Part shown: in pieces, positions 1 through 6,193 of the stretch | Layout: the number at the start of each line of letters is the position of its first letter | Position numbering within the stretch: the stretch's first letter is position 1 | Assembly: GCA_014378155.1 (NCBI GenBank) | Contig: JACMOF010000467.1 | Span: 1-18,484 of the forward strand | Length of the DNA stretch: 18,484 bases | DNA from: Caulobacter sp. | Lineage (GTDB): Bacteria > Pseudomonadota > Alphaproteobacteria > Caulobacterales > Caulobacteraceae | Direction: 5' to 3' | The notes under the pieces: generated by a model | Told to the model about the DNA's origin: nothing | Databases searched by the model: none | The model's input: the letters and a program-made list of their open reading frames with translations, nothing else | Made by a program: the position numbers and the translations under genes

Positions 1-33
1 ACTGCGCGATCGTCTCCCCCACAGGGGGAGGTC
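1..33. repeat. Edge of a Caulobacter-type intergenic palindromic repeat
   Basis: The window opens inside a GC-rich palindromic element. Its terminal hairpin CTCCCCCACAGGGGGAG, followed by GTCC and preceded by CGATCG, is the inverted form of the end of the repeats at 13781-13916 and 18116-18247. Only this end is in the window; the rest lies to the left. It stops right at the stop codon of the glyoxalase remnant. Confidence 0.7.
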
Positions 34-374
34 CTACGCGCCCCCCATGTCCTGCGAAAACCGGATGCGGTTGCCGGACGGGTCGTGCACCGTCAGCACG
101 TCGCCCCAGGGCTCGCGCACGATCCCAGGACGGCCATCGCCGTACATCTTGTCCTGAGTTCCTTGTGCTGGGCATGGACGCCCAGCATGGGCGCACAGAC
201 GGTTGCGCCGGGGCTGGCGTCGCCATAGTGCTCGGACAGATGCAGGGTCATTCCGGTGCGCGACACGCCCATGTACAGCGGCATGTCGGCTTCGAACCGG
301 TGCTCGAAATCGACCGAAAAGCCCAGGAAGTCGCAATAGAACTCGCGGGCCTTGGCCTGATCGATGGTTGGCAT
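34..374 (-). pseudogene. Glyoxalase/bleomycin-resistance-fold protein, frameshifted
   Basis: The two halves lie in different frames. The N-terminal half (from ATG at 374, after a GAGGA Shine-Dalgarno) reads MPTIDQAKAREFYCDFLGF and continues through LYMGVSR and LHLSEHYGD. The C-terminal half reads RPGIVREPWGDVLTVHDPSG and ends at TAG 34-36. This is the layout of small VOC-superfamily (glyoxalase/bleomycin resistance) proteins of about 115-125 residues. The frames join near 152-155: adding one G to the short G run (CC on the plus strand) gives an uninterrupted protein of about 113 residues reading HKELRDKMYGDGRPG across the join. It is either a decaying gene or a sequencing error in a homopolymer. 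An alternative ATG at 404 would supply a more usual first beta strand but has no Shine-Dalgarno. The substrate is unknown; this family often binds small hydrophobic compounds or confers mild resistance. Confidence 0.8.
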
Positions 375-591
375 GAGATCCTCTTCGACTCGGCGATCCC
401 TCATCGGTGCTCGCATTGCCGACCTGGTCGCCAATCAAAAGGGATCCGCTGACAGCAAGATCGATGCTTTCACCCTTCCCGAAGGATGCGAGCGGCAGGC
501 AGCATCAGCCTGGGCGCAGATTAAGGCGAGAGGCGGCATGGGGTCAATCGCGCTGTCCTTGACGCCGCCGCCGACAACCGCTCTCCTCAAA

Positions 592-601
592 CAAACGTTT
601 G
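592..601. promoter_or_regulatory. Palindrome CAAACGTTTG at the SDR ribosome binding site
   Basis: CAAACGTTTG is a perfect 10-bp palindrome, AT-rich for this genome. It ends on the first base of the GGGAG Shine-Dalgarno of the SDR gene. It could be an operator half-site or a chance palindrome; there is no second copy nearby. Confidence 0.25.
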
Positions 602-613
602 GGAGAAACGCGC

Positions 614-1396
614 ATGGCCTATCAACCCTTCGACCTGACCGGCAAGGTCGCCTTGGTCACCGGCGGCAATCGCGGCATCGGGCTGGGCATGGCCAGCGCC
701 CTGGCCCAGGCGGGATCCGACATCGTGATCTGGGGCAGCAATGCCGAGCGCAACCAGGCCGCCGAGGCTAAGTTGCTCGAGCACGGCGTTCGGGTGAAGG
801 CCCAGACGGTGGATGTCAGCCAGGAAGACCAGGTCCGCGAGGGCATGGAGGAAGCCGTGGCCGCCATGGGCCGGCTCGACAGCGTGATCGCCAATGCCGG
901 GGTCGGCTATGGCGCGCCCAGCTTTATCGAGATGAAGACCGAGACCTACCGCAAGACCCTGGCCGTGAACCTCGACGGGGTGTTTTTCACCTTCCGCGAG
1001 GCCTGCCGCCACATGGCAGAGCGGGCGAAATCGGGCGATCCTGGCGGCTCCATCGTCGGGGTGGCCTCGCTGGCCGCCATCGAGGGCGCGGCCCGCAACC
1101 AGGCCTATGCCGCCACCAAGGGCGGGGTGATCTCGATGATGAAGTCGGTGGCCGTCGAGCACGCCCGCTACGGGGTGCGGGCCAACGCCATCCTGCCCGG
1201 CTGGATCGCCACCGACATGACCCAAGGCGCGCAGGACAATCCCGCCTTCGCCGAAAAGGTCATTCCCCGGGTGCCCGCCCGGCGCTGGGGCCAACCGGCG
1301 GACTTCGGCGGCATCGCCGTCTATCTGGCCTCGGACGCTTCGAGCTACCACTCGGGCGACACCTTCGTGATCGACGGGGCCTATTCCATCTTCTAA
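614..1396 (+). CDS. SDR-family NAD(P)-dependent oxidoreductase
   Basis: A classical short-chain dehydrogenase of 260 residues, the normal family length. The cofactor-binding TGGNRGIG motif is at residues 16-23, NAG at 94-96, structural Asn119, and the catalytic Ser152, Tyr165 and Lys169 (YAATK) are all present with the usual 13-residue Ser-Tyr spacing. The C-terminal part has the usual PGWIATDM segment after the active site and ends DTFVIDGAYSIF, as in FabG-like and glucose dehydrogenase-like SDRs. ATG 614 was chosen because GGGAG lies 8 bases upstream; a TTG at 599 is in frame but has no ribosome binding site. It should reduce or oxidise a carbonyl/alcohol pair in the cytoplasm; the substrate cannot be read from sequence. 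It appears monocistronic, divergent from the glyoxalase remnant. Confidence 0.92.
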   Translation: MAYQPFDLTGKVALVTGGNRGIGLGMASALAQAGSDIVIWGSNAERNQAAEAKLLEHGVRVKAQTVDVSQEDQVREGMEEAVAAMGRLDSVIANAGVGYGAPSFIEMKTETYRKTLAVNLDGVFFTFREACRHMAERAKSGDPGGSIVGVASLAAIEGAARNQAYAATKGGVISMMKSVAVEHARYGVRANAILPGWIATDMTQGAQDNPAFAEKVIPRVPARRWGQPADFGGIAVYLASDASSYHSGDTFVIDGAYSIF

Positions 1397-1403
1397 GGAA
1401 AAC

Positions 1404-1419
1404 TGGACGGTGCGGTCCA
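1404..1419 (+). terminator. Weak hairpin after the SDR gene
   Basis: TGGAC and GTCCA can pair around a 6-base loop 8 bases after the SDR stop, and are followed by the AT-rich run AAAATAT. The short stem and lack of a true T tract make it only a weak terminator candidate. Confidence 0.3.
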
Positions 1420-1427
1420 TAAAATAT

Positions 1428-1441
1428 CCTTATAAATAAGG
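1428..1441. promoter_or_regulatory. AT-rich inverted repeat CCTTAT-AA-ATAAGG
   Basis: A perfect 6-bp inverted repeat with a 2-base centre sits in the only clearly AT-rich stretch (about 1420-1460) of this gap. It lies upstream of the 45-residue small ORF and the nitronate monooxygenase gene and could be a promoter or operator. No convincing -35/-10 pair was assigned. Confidence 0.3.
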
Positions 1442-1527
1442 CACTTGCGAAAATTTAGGGCTGTGGGAAGCTTCTCTCGTCGGCAGATCGAGCATCAGAC
1501 TTGGGCGTCGGCGGGAGGAAACGAGAA

Positions 1528-1665
1528 ATGACCCCGCAAGACGTCGTGGCCCTGGCGCCGCCCAGAGGCATGCTGGCCCTGATCGCCATGATCCTGACCT
1601 CGATGGCCGCCTGCTTTTGGACGTCGGAAGCCGAGGCGCAGCCGGACGTCCTGCGGCGGGACTAG
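1528..1665 (+). CDS. Small hypothetical membrane-associated or exported peptide, 45 aa
   Basis: The ORF starts at ATG 1528 after a strong Shine-Dalgarno (GGGAGGA, 1513-1519, spacing 8) and ends at TAG 1663-1665. It encodes 45 residues. A polar N-terminus with one Arg (residues 1-13) is followed by a hydrophobic stretch at about 15-29 (MLALIAMILTSMAAC) and a charged C-terminus. That pattern fits a single-span small membrane protein or a signal peptide; LTSMAAC is loosely lipobox-like with Cys29. I recognise no family. It lies 79 bases before the nitronate monooxygenase gene on the same strand, so it could be a leader peptide or the first gene of that transcript. Support comes from the ribosome binding site and hydrophobicity pattern only. 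Confidence 0.5.
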   Translation: MTPQDVVALAPPRGMLALIAMILTSMAACFWTSEAEAQPDVLRRD

Positions 1666-1717
1666 ACGAAACCGCGACTGACCTCGCGGCACGCTTGCCG
1701 TCACGACCCCAGCGCCC

Positions 1718-1740
1718 ATCCTCCGAAAAAACAGGAGGAT
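1718..1740 (+). promoter_or_regulatory. Hairpin that can mask the ribosome binding site of the next gene
   Basis: ATCCTCC (1718-1724) and GGAGGAT (1734-1740) are perfect complements around the 9-base loop GAAAAAACA. The right arm contains the core of the Shine-Dalgarno AGGAGGA (1733-1739) of the gene starting at 1745. In mRNA the hairpin would cover the ribosome binding site. A GANTC site (GATTC, 1738-1742) overlaps it. Confidence 0.5.
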
Positions 1741-1744
1741 TCTG

Positions 1745-2710
1745 ATGACCTTGCACACCCCGCTGTGCGACCTGCTCGGCGTCGAGCATCCGATCCTGCT
1801 GGCTGGCATGGGCGGGGTTTCCTACGCCCCGCTGGCGGCGGCCGTCTCCAACGCCGGCGGATACGGCGTGCTCGGCATGGCCGGGACCACGCCCGAGTTC
1901 ATCCGCGAGCAGATGCGCGAGGTCCGCGCCCTGACCGACAAGCCGTTCGGCGTCGACCTGCTGGCCGCCACCCCCGACGCCCTGACCGACGCCGTTGAGG
2001 TCATCATCGCCGGCGGGGCCTCATCCTTCATCGCCGGACTTGGGGTGCCCCTCCCGATCATCGCCCGGCTGAAGGCGGCGGGTCTGAAGGTGATGGTGGT
2101 TTGCGGGGCGGTGAAACATGCGGTCAAGGCCGAGCAGGCCGGCTGCGACGCGGTGATCTGCCAAGGCGGCGAGGGCGGGGGCCACACCGGCCTCGTGGGG
2201 ACCCTGCCGCTGGTCGCCCAGGCGGTGGACGCCGTTGAGATTCCGGTGGTGGCGGCGGGCGGCATTTTCGATGGCCGTGGCCTGGCCGCCGCGCTGGCCC
2301 TAGGGGCGCAGGGCGTCTGGATGGGCACCCGGTTCATCGCCTCCGCCGAGGCGCACGCCGGCGATCTCTACCGTCAGGCGGTGCTGGAAGCGGCGGACGA
2401 GGACACCGTCCGTACCCGGTCCTATTCCGGCAAGCCGATGAGGGTGCGCAAGAATGCCTGGGTCGAGGACTGGGAAGCGCGGCCCGGCGATATCCAGGCC
2501 TTTCCGCGCCAGGCCATGGTCAGCATCCAGGCCGGGGCCTTGGGCGGCATAGCCGGTCAGATCGAGGGACTCGACGCCGACAAGTCCTGCTTCGCCATGG
2601 GGCAGAGCGCAGGCGGCATCCGCGAGGTCTTGCCGGCAGGCGAGATCGTGCGGCGGGTGATGGCCGAGGCGGAGGCGACGATCGGGCGGGTGGCGGGATT
2701 GAGATCCTGA
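1745..2710 (+). CDS. Nitronate monooxygenase family (2-nitropropane dioxygenase-like) flavoprotein
   Basis: A 321-residue TIM-barrel FMN protein of the nitronate monooxygenase/FabK superfamily. It has the N-terminal HPILLAGMGGVSYAPLAAAV strand, the GGEGGGHTG segment at 141-149 whose His147 matches the catalytic histidine of class I nitronate monooxygenases, and the phosphate-binding AAGGIFDGRGLAAALALGA at 170-188 followed by GVWMGTRF. Family members oxidise nitronates such as propionate-3-nitronate with oxygen; some relatives are enoyl-ACP reductases, so the exact substrate is open. ATG 1745 follows AGGAGGA by 5 bases, but that site lies inside a hairpin (1718-1740), which suggests translational control. 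A 45-residue ORF lies just upstream on the same strand. Confidence 0.88.
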   Translation: MTLHTPLCDLLGVEHPILLAGMGGVSYAPLAAAVSNAGGYGVLGMAGTTPEFIREQMREVRALTDKPFGVDLLAATPDALTDAVEVIIAGGASSFIAGLGVPLPIIARLKAAGLKVMVVCGAVKHAVKAEQAGCDAVICQGGEGGGHTGLVGTLPLVAQAVDAVEIPVVAAGGIFDGRGLAAALALGAQGVWMGTRFIASAEAHAGDLYRQAVLEAADEDTVRTRSYSGKPMRVRKNAWVEDWEARPGDIQAFPRQAMVSIQAGALGGIAGQIEGLDADKSCFAMGQSAGGIREVLPAGEIVRRVMAEAEATIGRVAGLRS

Positions 2711-2864
2711 TCCTTCTCTCCTTGCGGGAGTAAGGTGTCGGCGCAGCCGACGGATGAGGGGTCGAAGACCGGATCAGCTGCGCACGGCGGTGGATAGGAC
2801 GGCGCGACCCCTCATCCGACCCGCTTCGCGGCCCACCTTCTTCGGCAAGGGGAGAAGGATTAAA
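2711..2864. repeat. Long imperfect palindromic intergenic repeat
   Basis: About 150 bases form an imperfect inverted repeat. The left arm runs from ATCCTTCTCTCCTTGCGGGA through CGGATGAGGGGTC; the right arm runs from GACCCCTCATCCG to CAAGGGGAGAAGGAT. Each arm also folds on itself. It lies between the convergent nitronate monooxygenase and Crp/Fnr genes and overlaps the Crp/Fnr stop codon. Half of the same element is at 6658-6682. It probably acts as a bidirectional terminator or mRNA end stabiliser. Confidence 0.75.
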
Positions 2865-3615
2865 CCTTCACTTCCGGCAGCAGCCGCTGGAAATGCGCCT
2901 CGACCTGGCCGTGGCACTCACAGGCCCGACGTTCCAGCTTGGCGCGGTCGAGGATCTCGATCTTGCCGCGGCCGGTGCGGATCAAGCCTTCATCCTGCAG
3001 GGCCTTGGCCACGGCGGTGACGGTGGTGCGTTGCACGCCCAGCATGTCGGCCAGGGTTTCCTGGGTCAGGCGGATCGTCGACTGGTTGGCCCGGTCGTGG
3101 GTCGACAACAGCCAGCGGCACATGCGCTGGTCGATGCTATGCAGGGCGTTGCAGGCCGAGGACTGCATCATCTGAGCCAACAGCACGTCGGCATAGCGCG
3201 AAAACAGGTCGTGCAAGGCGGGCGAGCGGATCTTGGCCTCCTCCAGCCGCACGGTCGGGATCGCTATCGCAGCGCCCGGAATGCGGATGATGGCGCGTCC
3301 GTAGGCGGGCTTGAAGCCGGCGCTGACGATGCCGCCGATCGCCCCTTCGCGACCGATGGAGGCGACCTCGATCTCGTCGCCGTCGCGGGTGACCACCAAC
3401 AGCGAGGCCATGGTCGAATAGCAGGGAAAGATCGTCGTATGAATGTCCTCGCCCGCCTCGAACAGAACCGCGCCGGCAGTCAAGCTCATCGACTTCAGGC
3501 ACGGGGCCAGTTGCGCCAGGTCGCTAGGACGCAGGGCGGCCAGCAACCGGGTGCCTTCACAGCCGGCCAGCAGGCTGGTTTGACCCAAGGTGGTGAGTTC
3601 GGCGGTGTCGGCCAT
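2860..3615 (-). CDS. Crp/Fnr-family transcriptional regulator
   Basis: A 251-residue regulator. The N-terminal cyclic-nucleotide-binding-like beta barrel covers about residues 30-140, including LTAGAVLFEAGEDIHTTIF and the VASIGREGAIGG turn. A C-terminal winged helix-turn-helix (HTH_Crp type) lies at about 181-225, with TQETLADMLGVQRTTVTAV as its helices. There is no N-terminal FNR-type iron-sulfur cysteine cluster and the cAMP-binding Arg/Ser pattern is not evident, so it resembles the numerous alphaproteobacterial Crp/Fnr proteins of unknown signal. ATG 3615 was chosen because AAAGGGGAG lies 5-6 bases upstream; the open frame extends further to 3861 but crosses the divergent neighbour. It is divergent from the membrane protein at 3779, a likely autoregulation or target arrangement. 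Confidence 0.88.
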   Translation of the reverse strand: MADTAELTTLGQTSLLAGCEGTRLLAALRPSDLAQLAPCLKSMSLTAGAVLFEAGEDIHTTIFPCYSTMASLLVVTRDGDEIEVASIGREGAIGGIVSAGFKPAYGRAIIRIPGAAIAIPTVRLEEAKIRSPALHDLFSRYADVLLAQMMQSSACNALHSIDQRMCRWLLSTHDRANQSTIRLTQETLADMLGVQRTTVTAVAKALQDEGLIRTGRGKIEILDRAKLERRACECHGQVEAHFQRLLPEVKV

Positions 3616-3778
3616 GGCGCTCCCCTTTGATTGCCCAGGAGGACAGTCAAACTTTCGCGCATAAGAAGCGCGCGGCGGCGCAATGGGTTTCCTGCCCACT
3701 GGTTTCCGGTCGACGAACGCGGGTTTCTCGGTCACGCTTCCGGTCGCCTGACAGCGGGTTCTCGGGGGAGATGACACC

Positions 3779-4333
3779 ATGCGCGATCGCGCCATTATCC
3801 GGCATCGGCTCAGCCAGTACAGCGCCCTGTGGCTGGGCGCCTTCCTGTTGGTCTTGATCATCGCGGCGGCGACCAGTCTGGTGGCCGGACTGAATCTCGT
3901 GGACGTCGCCGACCTGGTGTTGCCTGTCGGTTTCCTGCTGCTGGGCGGTGCGATGCTCTATGGGGTCGGGGCCACGGCGGTGTCGCGCGCGGCCCTGCCG
4001 ACCAAGACCCTGGTGGTCGCTCTGGGCCTGTTGCTGGTGCTGCCCCTGCTGTGGGCGCCGGTGCTGGCGGTTCTGGTGGTGGCGGCGATCGGCGGGGTGG
4101 TGATCGAGTATTCGATGGCCTACGCGCAATTCCGCATCGTCGTCAGCCAGATCATCTATCCGCTGATCGCGCTATTCACCGACAGCCCTTTGGCCGGCGC
4201 TGTCTGGGCGATGTTCCAGGTAGCGGCCTCGGTGGTGGGCTTCCTGGCGTCGGCGGCCCAGGTAATCAAGACACTGCGAGGGCTGCTGTTCGGCGGCGGC
4301 AGCGACGAGGGTACGGAGGGCGAAGCGGCCTGA
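3779..4333 (+). CDS. Multi-pass membrane protein of unknown function
   Basis: This 184-residue protein is very hydrophobic. Likely membrane segments are at about residues 15-38, 43-64, 77-110 (long enough for two), 117-133 and 140-160, giving five or six spans. A basic N-terminus (MRDRAIIRHR) and a short acidic C-terminal tail with GGGSDEGTEGEAA are the only soluble parts. I recognise no family motif. ATG 3779 follows GGGGGAG by about 8 bases. It is divergent from a Crp/Fnr gene across 163 bases and could be its target, but no regulator site is recognisable between them. Confidence 0.8.
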   Translation: MRDRAIIRHRLSQYSALWLGAFLLVLIIAAATSLVAGLNLVDVADLVLPVGFLLLGGAMLYGVGATAVSRAALPTKTLVVALGLLLVLPLLWAPVLAVLVVAAIGGVVIEYSMAYAQFRIVVSQIIYPLIALFTDSPLAGAVWAMFQVAASVVGFLASAAQVIKTLRGLLFGGGSDEGTEGEAA

Positions 4334-4349
4334 ACATTCCTCGTTTCTC

Positions 4350-4388
4350 ATTCCGGATCTGCGGCCCTTCGGGCCTTGTCCGGGATGA
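4350..4388. repeat. REP-like palindrome between convergent genes
   Basis: CATTCCGGA and TCCGGGATG pair with one mismatch around an inner perfect hairpin, GGCCC-TTC-GGGCC. It sits between the stops of two convergent genes (4333 and 4403) and looks like a compact REP-type element or bidirectional terminator. There is no T tract. Confidence 0.6.
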
Positions 4389-4402
4389 CAACGGAAGGGA
4401 AA

Positions 4403-4612
4403 TCAGCTCAGCAGCGTTGGATGCAGCAGTTCGCCGGTGTCGTCCTGCAGATGCATCTGGACGGGGAGGCCCAAGCCGGTGGCCTGTTCGGCCAGGCTGC
4501 GGGCTGCGGTCTCGGCCTGAAGCCGCGTCGAATAGGCGCCGACCCGAAGTTGATCGCCGATGATCGCCCAGGTCTCTCCGACGCGAACCACGCCGTAATG
4601 CACTTCAGTCAT
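4403..4612 (-). CDS. Small hypothetical protein, 69 aa (possibly DUF2188-like)
   Basis: This 69-residue protein starts MTEVHYGVVRVGETWAIIGD and goes on with a helical segment (TRLQAETAARSLAEQATGLG) and a final strand-like part (PVQMHLQDDTGELLHP). The beta-beta-helix-beta pattern, with a WAI core and an alanine-rich helix, resembles small DUF2188-like proteins, but I cannot confirm membership. ATG 4612 was preferred over the longer frame to 4714 because GGGAGG lies 5 bases upstream. It is divergent from the gene at 4767, with a DnaA box in between. Its function is unknown. Confidence 0.65.
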   Translation of the reverse strand: MTEVHYGVVRVGETWAIIGDQLRVGAYSTRLQAETAARSLAEQATGLGLPVQMHLQDDTGELLHPTLLS

Positions 4613-4641
4613 GTCGACCTCCCTGCGGTGCGTTCCCCCAC

Positions 4642-4650
4642 TTATCCACA
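4642..4650 (+). promoter_or_regulatory. Perfect DnaA box TTATCCACA
   Basis: TTATCCACA is an exact match to the high-affinity DnaA box consensus. It lies 30 bases upstream of the minus-strand start at 4612 and 117 bases upstream of the plus-strand start at 4767. No second clear box was found nearby, so an origin is unlikely; a DnaA-regulated promoter or titration site is possible. Confidence 0.5.
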
Positions 4651-4766
4651 GGGTCGCTCCGATCCGTGGCGTTCGCAAGGCCTGTGTGAGTCGTGATTTG
4701 GCCACGCGGTTCACTCAACGCGCGTGTGACGGTGACAAAGCCGCCGGCGATGAGGATAGTGCGGCC

Positions 4767-5201
4767 ATGAACCGTCCGTTGATTTCCGCGCTCCTGGCGC
4801 TCGCCATGCTGGCCCCGGAGGGTGCGGTCCTGGCCCAAGACCGCGGCGCGGTCGAGCGTCAACGTTTGCTGGACCTGGCCTTCACCATCGGCGAGAGCCA
4901 CGCCCTGCGGCAGGTCTGCGAAGGAGTCGGCGATCAATATTGGCGGTCTCGGATGATGCGGCTGACGCAGGTGGAAAAGGCCGACCAGGCCTTTGACGCC
5001 CAATTGCGCGACAAGTTCAACACCGGCTTCGCCGCGCGTCAGGGCCAGTTCGTCGAATGCGACGACGCCAGCCGCCAGGCCGAGCATACCGTGGCCCGCA
5101 AGGGCCAGGCGCTCTCGACCCGGTTGGCCCAGTCGATGCGGAACGCATCCGCCAGCGCTCCGGCGCCGGATTCCGTGGCGGACGACGGAGCGGCGCGCTA
5201 G
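4767..5201 (+). CDS. TIGR02301/DUF2385 family exported protein
   Basis: A 144-residue protein with a signal peptide at about residues 1-23 (hydrophobic ISALLALAMLAPEGAVLA, then Q). The mature part starts with RQRLLDLAFTIGESHALRQV and DQYWRSRMM, then RDKFNTGFAARQ and a C-terminal alanine-rich tail. GESHALR, DQYWR and the FNxGF segment fit my memory of the alphaproteobacterial TIGR02301 (DUF2385) family, whose role is unknown. Two cysteines (in VCEG and VECDD) could form a disulfide in the periplasm. ATG 4767 follows GAGGA by 10 bases. The slipin gene begins 34 bases downstream on the same strand, so they may share a transcript. Confidence 0.8.
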   Translation: MNRPLISALLALAMLAPEGAVLAQDRGAVERQRLLDLAFTIGESHALRQVCEGVGDQYWRSRMMRLTQVEKADQAFDAQLRDKFNTGFAARQGQFVECDDASRQAEHTVARKGQALSTRLAQSMRNASASAPAPDSVADDGAAR

Positions 5202-5235
5202 TCTCCCTCCAACGGTTGTGGGAGGGCTTGTCGTG

Positions 5236-6189
5236 ATGTCATTCATCGTGCCGCTGGTGCTGGTGGTCCTGGCCATCTTCCTGGTGATCAATGTGATCAA
5301 GATCGTGCCGCAGGGGCGCGAGTTCACCGTCGAGCGGTTCGGACGCTACACCCGAACCCTCAAGCCCGGCATCAGCATCCTGACCCCCTTCGCCGAGACC
5401 ATCGGCCGGCGGGTCAACATGATGGAGCAGGTGCTCGACGTTCCCCAGCAGGAGGTCATCACCAAGGACAATGTCTCGGTGAAGGTCGACGGCATCGTGT
5501 TCATCCAGGTGATGGACGCGTCCCAGGCCGCCTACCGCGTCGACAACCTGATGTACGCCATCACCCAGCTGGCCCAGACCAACCTGCGCACCGTGGTCGG
5601 CTCGATGGAGCTGGACGAGGTGCTGAGCCAGCGCGACCAGATCAACACCCGGCTGCTGACCACCATCGACCACGCCACCGGCCCTTGGGGCGTCAAGGTC
5701 ACCCGGATCGAGATCAAGGACCTGACACCGCCGCCGGACATCACCAACGCCATGGCCCGCCAGATGAAGGCCGAGCGCGAGAAACGGGCGGTGATCACCG
5801 AGGCCGAGGGCGAAAAGCAGTCGCAGATCGCCCGCGCCGAGGGTCAGAAGCAGTCGGCCATCCTGCAGGCCGAGGGCCGTCGCGAGGCCGCCTTCCGCGA
5901 CGCCGAGGCCCGCGAGCGGGAAGCCGAGGCCGAGGCCAAGGCGACGGCCTTCGTGTCCGAAGCCATCGCCAAGGGCGACGTCAACGCCATCAACTACTTC
6001 ATCGCCCAGAAATATGTCGAGGCCTTCGGCGAGCTGGCCAAGTCGCCCAACGCCAAGACCGTGATCGTGCCGGCCGACTTCGCCGGGCTGACCGGCACGG
6101 TGGCGGGCGTGGCCGAGCTGCTGAAGACCCTGGGCGGCAGCGACGCGGCGCGCACCGTCGTGCCGCCGACGCCCAAGCGCGGAGTCTGA
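5236..6189 (+). CDS. SPFH/Band 7 (slipin, QmcA-like) membrane protein
   Basis: A 317-residue stomatin-like protein. An N-terminal membrane anchor at about residues 3-21 is followed by a Band 7/SPFH domain (about 23-180), with IVPQGREFTVERFGRY, RRVNMMEQVLDVPQQEVIT and RIEIKDLTPPPDI as hallmarks. A long charged Ala/Glu/Gln-rich helix (about 180-250, repeated AEGEKQ/AEGQKQ/AEGRRE units) drives oligomer formation. Slipins form large ring scaffolds in the membrane that organise lipids and proteases. ATG 5236 was preferred (GGAGGG 9 bases upstream) over the frame opening at 4993, which overlaps the previous gene. The stop is 4 bases before the NfeD-like gene, the classic slipin-NfeD pair (E. coli qmcA-ybbK). 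Confidence 0.9.
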   Translation: MSFIVPLVLVVLAIFLVINVIKIVPQGREFTVERFGRYTRTLKPGISILTPFAETIGRRVNMMEQVLDVPQQEVITKDNVSVKVDGIVFIQVMDASQAAYRVDNLMYAITQLAQTNLRTVVGSMELDEVLSQRDQINTRLLTTIDHATGPWGVKVTRIEIKDLTPPPDITNAMARQMKAEREKRAVITEAEGEKQSQIARAEGQKQSAILQAEGRREAAFRDAEAREREAEAEAKATAFVSEAIAKGDVNAINYFIAQKYVEAFGELAKSPNAKTVIVPADFAGLTGTVAGVAELLKTLGGSDAARTVVPPTPKRGV

Positions 6190-6193
6190 GCCC

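Noticed and set aside
3628..3650. TTGAT and GTCAA as an FNR-type site upstream of the Crp/Fnr gene
   Set aside because: The half-sites are 13 bases apart instead of 4, so they cannot form one FNR/CRP site.
4613..4766. Replication origin near the DnaA box
   Set aside because: Only one box, no AT-rich unwinding region and no further DnaA sites; ordinary promoter region.
5001..5235. Upstream start (4993) for the slipin gene
   Set aside because: It would overlap the TIGR02301 gene by over 200 bases with low-complexity sequence; ATG 5236 directly precedes the membrane anchor.
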